The position numbers were made by a program, and so were the translations under genes. This document shows positions 44,681-52,541 of a DNA stretch of 64,000 bases, in pieces. Where the stretch lies: assembly GCF_014837145.1 (NCBI RefSeq), contig NZ_JACYFS010000004.1, forward strand, positions 1-64,000, written 5' to 3'. How positions within the stretch are numbered: position 1 is the first letter of the stretch; each line of letters begins with the position of its first letter. The stretch comes from Chryseobacterium caseinilyticum. GTDB taxonomy: Bacteria; Bacteroidota; Bacteroidia; Flavobacteriales; Weeksellaceae. The notes beneath the pieces are model-generated. The model did no database searches and was not told where the DNA came from. It saw only the letters and a program-made list of their open reading frames with translations.

Positions 44681-47600
44681 TTAGAATGTTAAATTGATTC
44701 CCAAAACATAACTTTTTGATCTTGGATAGGCAGAATTATCAAAGCCCGGTGTCACAGCAACCCCACTTGCAGATGAAACCTCAGGATCGTATCCCGAATA
44801 TCCGGTAATTGTCGCCAAGTTATTCAAAGTTAAGTAAATACGAGCGTTCGACAATCCTACATTTTGCAAAAACTCTCTTTCGAAGCTATATCCTAAAGTA
44901 ACCTGCGCAATTCTTAAATAAGAACCATCTTCCACATAATATGATGATGGATAGGTAATATTCTGAGAATTAGCATTGCTTAAGCTCCATGTACGTGAAC
45001 CCTCGTCTGGATTTAATTCTTTTAACCTTTGAATATTATTGGTAATTTGCCCGGTATTAGGATCAATCAAACGGTAATAATTGCTTCCAAATTCGGTTGG
45101 CACGTTTTGATATAGAGCATACGGGCTTAAACTGTGCTTTGTTGCATTATAGATGTCGCCGCCTACACTGAATTTCATAAATACCGCAAGGTCAAAGCCT
45201 TTATAAGAGAAATTGTTCTGAAAACCTCCGAAGAAATCCGGTGTACCGTTTCCGATTTTCTGCAATTTTCTGGTAAACTGATCACCTGCTTCGTTGTCAG
45301 CGGCAAATTTCATATCACCCGGTCTTGCGGTACCTGTAGCCGGTTTTACAACACCTGGTTTCAGAGCTCCAAAAGAACCGTCAGTATTCACAAGGAAGTC
45401 ATCTGTTGTATAAACTCCCTGATAAACATACCCGTACATATCTCCCAAACGCTCACCCACTGTAGCGTAATAGGTAACGACACCAGTTCTGTTTCCACCC
45501 ACAGAGAATGTTTTATTGGGCTGGTTTTTCTCGAGTGATAATACTTCAGATCTATTTGCAGAGAAATTCAAATCGGTAGTCCATCTGAATCCTGCATTTT
45601 TAAAGTTGACGGTATTTAATGTAAATTCCATCCCACGGTTGGTCATTGATCCGATATTCTCAACCCGTCTTACATACCCTGTAGACGCCGGAAAAACGCT
45701 GTTTAAAAGCATTCCGACTACTTTATTATCATATACTTCAGCGGTTAATTTAATTCTGTTGTTAAATAACGCCAAATCCATCCCTAAGTTTGAGTTTTGA
45801 GACTCTTCCCAACTTGCGTTTTTATTTCCAAGGTTGGTTCCCGGCACGTAAGCAGGATTTCCCGGTGTGTTGTTGATTGGATAATCTGTCTGTACAATGT
45901 TGGTGAAAAATATGTTACTGTCAACATCATTGTTTCCTGTTACCCCATATTCATATCTGAATTTCACATCATTAATAACATTAGAGATCTTAGAGTTTTG
46001 CCAGAAATTTTCCTGCGATAGTCTCCAGGCTACAGCAGCCGAAGGGAACAGCCCCCATTTTCTCCCAATTCCGAATTTCGAAGAACCGTCATAACGAAGG
46101 GTACCTGTTACCAAATAACGGTCGTCATAAGTATAATTTACTCTCCCGAAATAAGAAAGTAAGGTATTTGGAGTACCTCTGCCAGCAGATTTATCCTGTA
46201 CAGTTGCATTTCTAATATCATCCAGACCAGAATTCGCAATAGGGAATTTTATCAGCCTCATGCTGTTGCTTTCAGACTGAGAATAGACAGCTTCCTGCCC
46301 TGCCAAAGCACTTACTTTGTGCTTTTCGCCAAAAGTATTGGTATAATTTACGGTATTGGTAATCTGATATCTGTAAGACTCACTGTTTCCTATGCTTCCA
46401 TTGATCCCCGTATTTACAGGATCTGTGAGGAATGCCCTTGAGTTTTCATCTGAAAAAGATGTAGATTTACTGTTGCTCCACTGGTATTGCCCTGCGGTTC
46501 TGAAAGTAAAGTTTTTAAGGAAATCAACTTCCAATCCCATATTAGCCAAAAACGTTCTTGAGCGGTTGTTTGAAGTAGACGCATTGGTCTCTACAAAAGG
46601 GTTTTCGGTATCATATCCGGAATCTAAACTTGAAAAATCCGGGAAAGTCTGCGTGTTGTACAGCTCATCATCTGTAAAAAGTGTCCCTCCGGTGATCGGC
46701 TGAAGAAGGATTTTTTTGATCCCACTGTACGCACCTCCACCATTGGTAGAGTTTGAAGTAAACATGGTGCTGAAATCTACTCTAAAGCCTTTTTTCAACT
46801 CTGAATTGATATTGGCACGCAATGAGTTTCTCGTCTCGCTGTAGTTTTGGAGCAAACCATCCTGTTTGTTGTAGTTATAACTTACAAAAGCCTGGGTTTT
46901 TTCGTTTCCTGTAGAGAAGTTTACGTTATGGTTTTGCGTCATCCCAGTACTTCCCAACATTTTTTCCTGCCAGTCTAAAGCACTTGCATTTCCGTAACGG
47001 TTTGAAATTCTGTTGAAAACACCGGTATAGAAACCAGGCGTGTCGGTACCTAAACTGTTGTCGAAGACGTTACTCCACTGCGTGGTTTTACCTTGCAGCT
47101 GAGCCATTTCATACTGATATTTTACAAACTGCTCAGAGTTTGAAATCATATCTATTCTCTTCGAAAGCATATCAAATGCCATGAAAGAATTATAATTAAT
47201 TACGGTTCTACCTTTTTTACCGCTTTTCGTTTTGATAATGATAATACCGTTTGAACCACGTGCACCATAAATGGCGATTGCTGAAGGCCCTTTCAATATG
47301 TCAATACTTTCAATATCGTTGGGGTTGATTACGTTCAACGCATTATCAAGCTGGAAACCATCAACAATATATAAAGGAGAAGTACCCGAAGTGATGGATG
47401 CCCCACCACGGATGGTAACGTTGGCACCAGCACCGGGAGCTCCGCCTGATGTCACGATATTCAGACCTGCGGCTCTACCCTGCAAAGCCTGTAAAGCGTT
47501 CATTGCGGGAGTCGCCGCCAGTTCTTTTGCAGAAACCGAAGCGACAGAACCGGTAAGATCAGATTTTTTCACCTTTCCATATCCGATTACCACAACTTCC

Positions 47601-47731
47601 TCGATGTCTTTTGTATTGTCTGTTTTTACAGAATCATTTGCTTTCTGCTGTGCAAACATAAGACCTGATGCCAGCAAAAACAGCGGCGCCATGAGTGGCT
47701 TAAAATTCTTGTGTTTAACTTTGATAGACAT
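44681..47731 (-). CDS. SusC/RagA-type TonB-dependent outer-membrane transporter
   Basis: A 1,016-residue protein: signal peptide (LMAPLFLLASGLMFAQQ), a TonB box-like stretch (DIEEVVVIGYG), the SusC plug signature (AGLNIVTSGGAPGAGANVTI; SPLYIVDGFQLD; DIESIDILKGPSA; SNGIIIIKTKSG), then a 22-strand-type barrel ending in an aromatic strand (YVLGINLTF). It imports oligosaccharides into the periplasm with TonB energy, paired with the SusD that follows. Unlike many SusC proteins it lacks an N-terminal carboxypeptidase-like extension. A 20-bp motif upstream (47790-47809) matches the site before the aldolase gene. Confidence 0.96.
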   Translation of the reverse strand: MSIKVKHKNFKPLMAPLFLLASGLMFAQQKANDSVKTDNTKDIEEVVVIGYGKVKKSDLTGSVASVSAKELAATPAMNALQALQGRAAGLNIVTSGGAPGAGANVTIRGGASITSGTSPLYIVDGFQLDNALNVINPNDIESIDILKGPSAIAIYGARGSNGIIIIKTKSGKKGRTVINYNSFMAFDMLSKRIDMISNSEQFVKYQYEMAQLQGKTTQWSNVFDNSLGTDTPGFYTGVFNRISNRYGNASALDWQEKMLGSTGMTQNHNVNFSTGNEKTQAFVSYNYNKQDGLLQNYSETRNSLRANINSELKKGFRVDFSTMFTSNSTNGGGAYSGIKKILLQPITGGTLFTDDELYNTQTFPDFSSLDSGYDTENPFVETNASTSNNRSRTFLANMGLEVDFLKNFTFRTAGQYQWSNSKSTSFSDENSRAFLTDPVNTGINGSIGNSESYRYQITNTVNYTNTFGEKHKVSALAGQEAVYSQSESNSMRLIKFPIANSGLDDIRNATVQDKSAGRGTPNTLLSYFGRVNYTYDDRYLVTGTLRYDGSSKFGIGRKWGLFPSAAVAWRLSQENFWQNSKISNVINDVKFRYEYGVTGNNDVDSNIFFTNIVQTDYPINNTPGNPAYVPGTNLGNKNASWEESQNSNLGMDLALFNNRIKLTAEVYDNKVVGMLLNSVFPASTGYVRRVENIGSMTNRGMEFTLNTVNFKNAGFRWTTDLNFSANRSEVLSLEKNQPNKTFSVGGNRTGVVTYYATVGERLGDMYGYVYQGVYTTDDFLVNTDGSFGALKPGVVKPATGTARPGDMKFAADNEAGDQFTRKLQKIGNGTPDFFGGFQNNFSYKGFDLAVFMKFSVGGDIYNATKHSLSPYALYQNVPTEFGSNYYRLIDPNTGQITNNIQRLKELNPDEGSRTWSLSNANSQNITYPSSYYVEDGSYLRIAQVTLGYSFEREFLQNVGLSNARIYLTLNNLATITGYSGYDPEVSSASGVAVTPGFDNSAYPRSKSYVLGINLTF

Positions 47732-47789
47732 ATATTAATTTTTATTTACATTGAATTATGTTTGAAAAGTACATTCTTACAAATGTTTT

Positions 47790-47809
47790 AGCATCCTGCC
47801 ATATCCTGC
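47790..47809 (-). promoter_or_regulatory. Candidate operator of the rhamnose regulon, site 2
   Basis: AGCATCCTGCCATATCCTGC, with an internal direct repeat ATCCTGC, shares 15 of 20 positions with the site at 42155-42174. It lies 59 nt before the susC ATG, next to a weak -7-like AACATTTG. Confidence 0.4.
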
Positions 47810-47983
47810 ATTATAAAATTTATAATTTTTCTTAATAATTTATATATTATTTTATTTAAAAATGAATTTATTGTTAATTTAATCATTAAATAGCGAGAAA
47901 TATTTAAATTTATACAACCATACCTGTGCTGATATTTATCATGTTTTCTCCTGAACAATTTCAATTATTGGCATAAGACTTGA
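47810..47983. other. AT-rich spacer upstream of susC
   Basis: The 348-bp gap between susC and rhaM holds the operator candidate, very AT-rich sequence and the rhaM terminator. No gene or further repeat is seen. Confidence 0.4.
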
Positions 47984-48013
47984 TAAAAAAGGCAACTAAA
48001 AAATTTAGTTGCC
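47984..48013 (-). terminator. Terminator of rhaT-rhaM
   Basis: GGCAACTAAA, loop AAA, TTTAGTTGCC (10 bp perfect), followed on the minus strand by a run of T. It isolates the rhaTM transcript from susCD. Confidence 0.88.
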
Positions 48014-48079
48014 CATCAATAGCTAAATTGAACTCTAAAAAATATGTTAACTGAATATGAAATTTCCTGTTGTGTTTTT

Positions 48080-48394
48080 TTATTTTAAATAAAAAACTTC
48101 CTGTAAATCCGCGCTTTTCGGTGAATTGTCTTCATTGGTTTCCATTAAATCTTTCATGTAATCCCACCACTTCTGCATTATTGGCTGCAATGGAATGTTC
48201 TGATATCTGATTTCATCGTCATAATCCAGAACACCAAATAATACATTTGTTTCTTCATCCAAAAAAATTGAATAATTTGAAACTCCTGCATCCTTGAGCA
48301 AGTTTTTAATTTCTGGCCAGGTTTCCTCATGACGTTTTTTGTATTCAGCTTCAGCGCTTTTGTTGAGGAACATTTTAAATGCTTTCCTTGCCAT
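48080..48394 (-). CDS. rhaM: L-rhamnose mutarotase
   Basis: A 104-residue protein beginning MARKAFKMFL, the exact length of RhaM. It contains YKKRHEETWPEIKNLLKDAG, equivalent to the catalytic His region of the E. coli enzyme, plus SNYSIFLDEETNVLFGVLDY and the C-terminal WWDYMKDLM. It interconverts alpha- and beta-L-rhamnose in the cytoplasm, feeding the isomerase. The ATG at 48394 is chosen over an upstream in-frame start because it matches the family start and overlaps the rhaT stop by 1 nt (TAATG), which shows translational coupling. Confidence 0.95.
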   Translation of the reverse strand: MARKAFKMFLNKSAEAEYKKRHEETWPEIKNLLKDAGVSNYSIFLDEETNVLFGVLDYDDEIRYQNIPLQPIMQKWWDYMKDLMETNEDNSPKSADLQEVFYLK

Positions 48395-49482
48395 TACCTT
48401 ATTGAATTTCCGTATCCTACAATCAATATAGAAATAAACAGTACAAACATTCCCAATGAAATGGTAGTGATTGTTTTTTTGGAAACGCCTTTCCATTCCT
48501 TAATAATCACGCCCCAAAGGTTTGCTATTAAAATAATAAATGCCATGTGCAAAATCCATGAACTTGGGCCGTTCCCCATTTTGCTTTCTCCCATTCCGTA
48601 AAAGAAAAACTGTAAAAACCACATCGTTCCTGCCAACGCACAGAAGATGATGTTTTTTACGACAGGAACACTCTTTTTGGTATAATCTAAATATGATTTA
48701 TTTTTAAATGAAAGATAAAGACAACCGATCAGATTCGACAACATACCGCCCCAAAGAACAACAACATACGTTACATTATTCTGAAAAAGAAATTCTCCCT
48801 GATTTGGATTTGCCAATTTCCATGCTTCATTGGCAACATTCGCCATTGGTTTTCCAGCTTCCAATCCGAAATTGAAACAGGCACTTAAAACTCCCGAAAT
48901 AATCGCAACGATCAATCCTAAACCAAATTTATATTCCGTCTTTACTTCCATTCCGTGAGGATCGATCGCATCTGTCTGAAGTTCTTTATCTTTCATAACA
49001 CCAGCTTTTCCGCTGATGATGATTCCGACAACGCAGACCAAAAGTCCTAAAAGAACCATTTTTCCCCAATCGCTGGAAAACATTAAACCGATATTGTCTT
49101 TTCCTGCTTCAGGATTAAATTCATAATAGATAGAAGGCAATAGTGAACCGATTACCATCGTAAGCCCCAACATAATGCTGCTTCCCAATGCGACACCCAG
49201 ATAACGAACTCCTAATCCATACATAAAACCACCAATTCCCCAAAGTGCCCCAAATAGAAATGTAAATCCTATAATAGCCGAACTTTCATTCTGAATGATT
49301 TCCCAAAAATCAGGAATCGTAAGAAATGCAGCCAACGGCGGAACGATAATCCAAGAGAAAGTTCCTCCAATCAACCAAAAAGTTTCCCATTGCCATCCTT
49401 TTACTTTTTTGTACGGCATATAAAAACTGCCCGAAGCAAAGCCTCCGAGGAAATGAAATAGTACTCCTAATAGTGCGTTCAT
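48394..49482 (-). CDS. rhaT: L-rhamnose/proton symporter
   Basis: A 362-residue inner-membrane protein with about ten transmembrane helices and the RhaT N-terminus (LLGVLFHFLGGFASGSFYMP, then KVKGWQWETFWLIGG). It also has the family pattern GGFMYGLGVRYLGVALGSSI and the LEAGKPMANVANE loop. RhaT imports L-rhamnose with a proton. It is slightly longer than the E. coli protein. Translationally coupled to rhaM downstream. The 675-bp spacer upstream carries two hairpins and a 42-nt repeat array but no clear promoter consensus. Confidence 0.94.
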   Translation of the reverse strand: MNALLGVLFHFLGGFASGSFYMPYKKVKGWQWETFWLIGGTFSWIIVPPLAAFLTIPDFWEIIQNESSAIIGFTFLFGALWGIGGFMYGLGVRYLGVALGSSIMLGLTMVIGSLLPSIYYEFNPEAGKDNIGLMFSSDWGKMVLLGLLVCVVGIIISGKAGVMKDKELQTDAIDPHGMEVKTEYKFGLGLIVAIISGVLSACFNFGLEAGKPMANVANEAWKLANPNQGEFLFQNNVTYVVVLWGGMLSNLIGCLYLSFKNKSYLDYTKKSVPVVKNIIFCALAGTMWFLQFFFYGMGESKMGNGPSSWILHMAFIILIANLWGVIIKEWKGVSKKTITTISLGMFVLFISILIVGYGNSIR

Positions 49483-49790
49483 AATTTTTCTGATTGATTG
49501 AATTTGAAAATTAGCAAGATGTAACCGATTGCGCGTCTTGTAGTGTCATGTATGATGATTTTGAAAAATAATAAAATTCACACGATTTACAAATTTTGGT
49601 TTAAGTTGTTGTTTTAATGAATTTTATCTATAATATTTTATTCTTAAAACTTTTAAAATTTGCCCTAAATATTGTGACATTCTGGAATTTAGATTAAAAC
49701 TGAAAATTAATCAGAGCTCTTTTTATTGTTTAGAGTAAAAATCCATTTCAAAAATGCGTTTGACTTCCAATTAATTTTTCATCCAAAAAA
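49483..49790. other. Spacer upstream of rhaT
   Basis: AT-rich, no ORF. It should contain the rhaT promoter, but I found neither a clear TAnnTTTG box nor the 20-bp motif seen at the two other rhamnose promoters. Confidence 0.35.
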
Positions 49791-49794
49791 CAAA

Positions 49795-49827
49795 AAACCT
49801 AACGGGTTTTGAAAACCCGTTAGGTTT
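49795..49827 (-). terminator. Strong hairpin, terminator-like
   Basis: AAACCTAACGGGTTTT and AAAACCCGTTAGGTTT pair over 16 bp with one loop base. On the minus strand a T-run follows. It is a second barrier after the GH105 terminator. Confidence 0.75.
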
Positions 49828-49901
49828 GATCTATGGATGTTTGATGATGGGTGATTTCGTGTTAAAAAGATTAGTATTTTATTTTTAAAGACAGTTTTAG
49901 G

Positions 49902-50069
49902 GAAAGTTTAAAGCACGTTTGCAACATACAATCTACTTTAGGGGAAAGTTCATCACACGGGTGCGGCAAGGTTTCCCTCTTATGAGAAAGTTTATTCAAT
50001 GTGTGCGATTAGGGTTTCTCATGATGAGAAAGTTTAAAGCACAGATGCATGAAACTATCTCATAAAAAA
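49902..50069. repeat. Four imperfect 42-nt tandem repeats
   Basis: GAAAGTT starts at 49902, 49944, 49986 and 50028, exactly 42 nt apart. Units 2 and 3 share GAAAGTT...TGTG/CACGGGTGCG and GGTTTC...ATGA; units 1 and 4 share GAAAGTTTAAAGCAC. There are no unique spacers, so it is not CRISPR. It lies in the gap between the GH105 terminator and rhaT. Function unknown. Confidence 0.7.
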
Positions 50070-50100
50070 ACCTTCAAGGTTTTAGAAACCTTGAAGGTTT
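50068..50100 (-). terminator. Terminator of the GH105 gene
   Basis: AAACCTTCAAGGTTT, loop TAG, AAACCTTGAAGGTTT (15 bp perfect), followed on the minus strand by seven T. It lies 57 nt after the GH105 stop and closes the enzyme cluster. Confidence 0.9.
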
Positions 50101-50157
50101 GAGCAGACTTATATTTTAAAGATCTGCAAAATCACCTTGATCTGCGCGAGCTAAAAA

Positions 50158-51318
50158 CTACTTCAATTTATAAACTTCACTACCCGCAAGCAGGAAACAT
50201 CCTAATCCATAATCTTCGAAATCAGGAACTTTATCTACAGCTAAAGGTTGACCGTCTTTCGGCTCTTTTCCAGTTCCTTGAACCCAGCCTAAAAATCCGT
50301 TAGGCTGAACAGAATCTTTGACCATTGCATTCCATGCTTTAACCAAAACGGGTAGATAAGTAGCTCTGTCGATTAATCCGTTGTTCACGCCATACGCCAT
50401 TCCATACACGAAAAGTGCAGTTCCTGTTGTTTCTTTTCCACCGAAATTGTTTGGATCGTGTAAACTCACATTCCAGAACCCATCTTCCTTTTGGATGGGA
50501 AGTAAAGCTGCCAACATATCTTTATAATCCTGCAGATATTCTTTATAATGAGGATCAGATTTAGGCGTGTCTTGCAGCGTTTTTGCTAACGCAGCCACTA
50601 CCCAACCGTTTCCACGGCTCCAGTAACAGTCTTCACCATTTGGCTCTTTGTAAGGCGGTACGAAATCTTTGTCTCTCCACCAGATTTTATCGGCTTGATT
50701 ATACAAACCGTTTCCGCCATGCTTGTATTTTGTATATGCATACATTTCGTAATTTTTGTCAAAATACTTTTGCTCGCCTGTGATTCTACCTAATTTAGTA
50801 AAAATCGGCATCGACATTTGAAGGGCATCAATCCACCACCAGTCATCTACTTTTTTAGTGGCAATCATGCTGTCCATCGCAGCTTTTACATTTTTAATTC
50901 TTTCAGGATGTTTTCTTCCGTCGATTTCGTAAAGGTCGAGATAGGTCTGTCCGCAAGCCTGATGATCGGCGTTTCGGGTGTATGTTCCACGCTGTAAATC
51001 CCACTTGTGATTGTTTGCCCAAGACATTGCGTAATCGTAATATTCTTTCTTTGGATCTACAGAGTGAAGCGCCATCAAACCTTCGTAGTATACCGCTCTC
51101 GTCCAGAGATTACTTGGCCAGACTTTCTTACCAACGATGTCCTTTTTGGTATCCGGCCACTTGTCCATAAAGTATTGGTTTGCTCTTCTTGAAACCTCCA
51201 AAACTTCTTTTTTGTTGGGAATTTCCACTTTGTTTGCTGAAGCATTCTTCTGTACCGAACAGGAAGTCAATCCTCCGATGATCAGTGCAAAAAAACCTGT
51301 TGTTAACAGTTTTTTCAT
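50158..51318 (-). CDS. GH105 unsaturated rhamnogalacturonyl hydrolase (lipoprotein)
   Basis: A 386-residue lipoprotein (lipobox GGLTSCSVQ) with an (alpha/alpha)6 barrel. Family landmarks: AVYYEGLMALH, DHQACGQTYLDLYEID, DDWWWIDALQMSMPIF with the catalytic Asp, KIWWRDKDFV and CYWSRGNGWVVAALA. GH105 enzymes remove the unsaturated galacturonic acid left at the non-reducing end by rhamnogalacturonan lyases, here presumably PL11 at 52542. Its likely site is the periplasm or membrane-attached. It is the last gene of the minus-strand enzyme run before a strong terminator. A 213-bp spacer separates it from the upstream esterase gene, so it may be transcribed alone or by read-through. Confidence 0.93.
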   Translation of the reverse strand: MKKLLTTGFFALIIGGLTSCSVQKNASANKVEIPNKKEVLEVSRRANQYFMDKWPDTKKDIVGKKVWPSNLWTRAVYYEGLMALHSVDPKKEYYDYAMSWANNHKWDLQRGTYTRNADHQACGQTYLDLYEIDGRKHPERIKNVKAAMDSMIATKKVDDWWWIDALQMSMPIFTKLGRITGEQKYFDKNYEMYAYTKYKHGGNGLYNQADKIWWRDKDFVPPYKEPNGEDCYWSRGNGWVVAALAKTLQDTPKSDPHYKEYLQDYKDMLAALLPIQKEDGFWNVSLHDPNNFGGKETTGTALFVYGMAYGVNNGLIDRATYLPVLVKAWNAMVKDSVQPNGFLGWVQGTGKEPKDGQPLAVDKVPDFEDYGLGCFLLAGSEVYKLK

Positions 51319-51531
51319 AAGTATTATATATTTATTTTTCTCTAATTATAAGATTTAAACGCAACGTTCGCTATGCATTTATTAATTCTCTGCTGATTTT
51401 TTAGTTCGCAAAGGCGTTTCACTCAACGATGGCTTCTGTTAACATTTGCTGAACGGAGTGCCATTGCGAACGGAAAATATTCATAATGATTAAAAAATCC
51501 TTGCGCCCATAGCGTTTAGAATATTGTTTCG

Positions 51532-52308
51532 TTATTTTAAATACTTCTTAAGTTCACATTTCTTTAAATCCCTGATACCTTTCGCTACCAATTCAGCATT
51601 GAAAATGGCGCCTGCTTCATTGGTATGCGTATGGTCTTTTGGGAAATAGGCTTTTACTTTTTCGGCTCCCATTTTTTCATATTTTTTGATGACCATTGTA
51701 TTTAAATCTAAAAAATAAGCGCCGGTTTGTTGGGCAACTTCCTGAGCCCAGATTCCGTATTGGTCTTTTTCAATTTTACCTTTCTCATCAAATTTATTTC
51801 TTGGAATTGGTGAAACGATGATGGGAATTGCACCTTTGGATTTCGCCTCATTTGCGTATTTTCTCATGTAATGACCGTAAGTATAAACCGTTTCGTCCAC
51901 TTTACGGATAGGGTTGTAGATATCTTTCAACTCGTCTCCAATTCCTTTTATCGTACCTCTTGCCCTTAAAGTATCGGCCAGTTCGCCGCCATCGTTATGA
52001 CCAAACTGCATCAAAACATAATCGCCTTTTTTAGTGGTTTTCATAATCGAATGCCACCGGCCTTCTGTGATAAAAGTTCTGCTGCTTCTGCCACCTTTCG
52101 CATGATTCTGAATCTCAATTTTTGCTGTATCTAAAAATAAATTCATAAAACTTCCCCATCCCCAAAGTGAGTCTGCACCTTTCCCAGAACCATTCTGTAC
52201 GGTCGAATCTCCTATGATGTAAAGAACAGGTCTGTCCTGAAGTTTTTGAAATGACGCTCCGATAATTAAAATCAAAGCTAAAATTGGCAGCATGAACTTT
52301 ATTTTCAT
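51532..52308 (-). CDS. Rhamnogalacturonan acetylesterase (SGNH, CE12 type)
   Basis: A 258-residue protein with an N-terminal signal-like helix (FMLPILALILIIGASFQ). SGNH blocks are clear: YIIGDSTVQNGSG (nucleophile Ser), NHAKGGRSSRTF (block II Gly), LMQFGHNDGGE (block III Asn) and FPKDHTHTNEAGA (Asp-His). The block I form GDSTVQ and DHTHTN are CE12-like. The enzyme removes acetyl groups from rhamnogalacturonan or its oligomers so that lyases and hydrolases can act. Neighbours are PL11 and GH105. A second, longer SGNH esterase lies at 58708. Confidence 0.9.
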   Translation of the reverse strand: MKIKFMLPILALILIIGASFQKLQDRPVLYIIGDSTVQNGSGKGADSLWGWGSFMNLFLDTAKIEIQNHAKGGRSSRTFITEGRWHSIMKTTKKGDYVLMQFGHNDGGELADTLRARGTIKGIGDELKDIYNPIRKVDETVYTYGHYMRKYANEAKSKGAIPIIVSPIPRNKFDEKGKIEKDQYGIWAQEVAQQTGAYFLDLNTMVIKKYEKMGAEKVKAYFPKDHTHTNEAGAIFNAELVAKGIRDLKKCELKKYLK

Positions 52309-52319
52309 AATACTTTTAT

Positions 52320-52541
52320 TTTTTTGAACACGAAGCTCACAGAGTTTTTATTTAAATTTTTTTTTGTTTCACGAAGCCGCTTCGCTTAACTAAGGCTAAT
52401 GTGAAAATCTTTGATTTTCGAAACTGATGTGCTCTCTTTAAAGGTCAAATCACAAACTCCAAATTACCAATGTGTTTAAAATCTTTTGTGATTTTGACTT
52501 CGTCGAATCTTCGATTTGTGGTTAAAATCTTTCCAGTAAAT
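52320..52541. other. Spacer with CACAAAG-type repeats
   Basis: The gap upstream of the esterase gene holds degenerate motifs (GGTCAAATCACAAA near 52443, TTTTGTGATTTTGACTT near 52485 and ATTTGTGGTTAAAATC near 52513) of the family seen in other catabolic spacers. Confidence 0.4.

Noticed and set aside
45134-47738. Several plus-strand frames opposite susC
   Set aside because: They are shadows of the strongly supported susC frame, with no family motifs or signals.
49902-50069. CRISPR-like array
   Set aside because: The 42-nt units are contiguous and degenerate, with no distinct spacers and no cas genes nearby.
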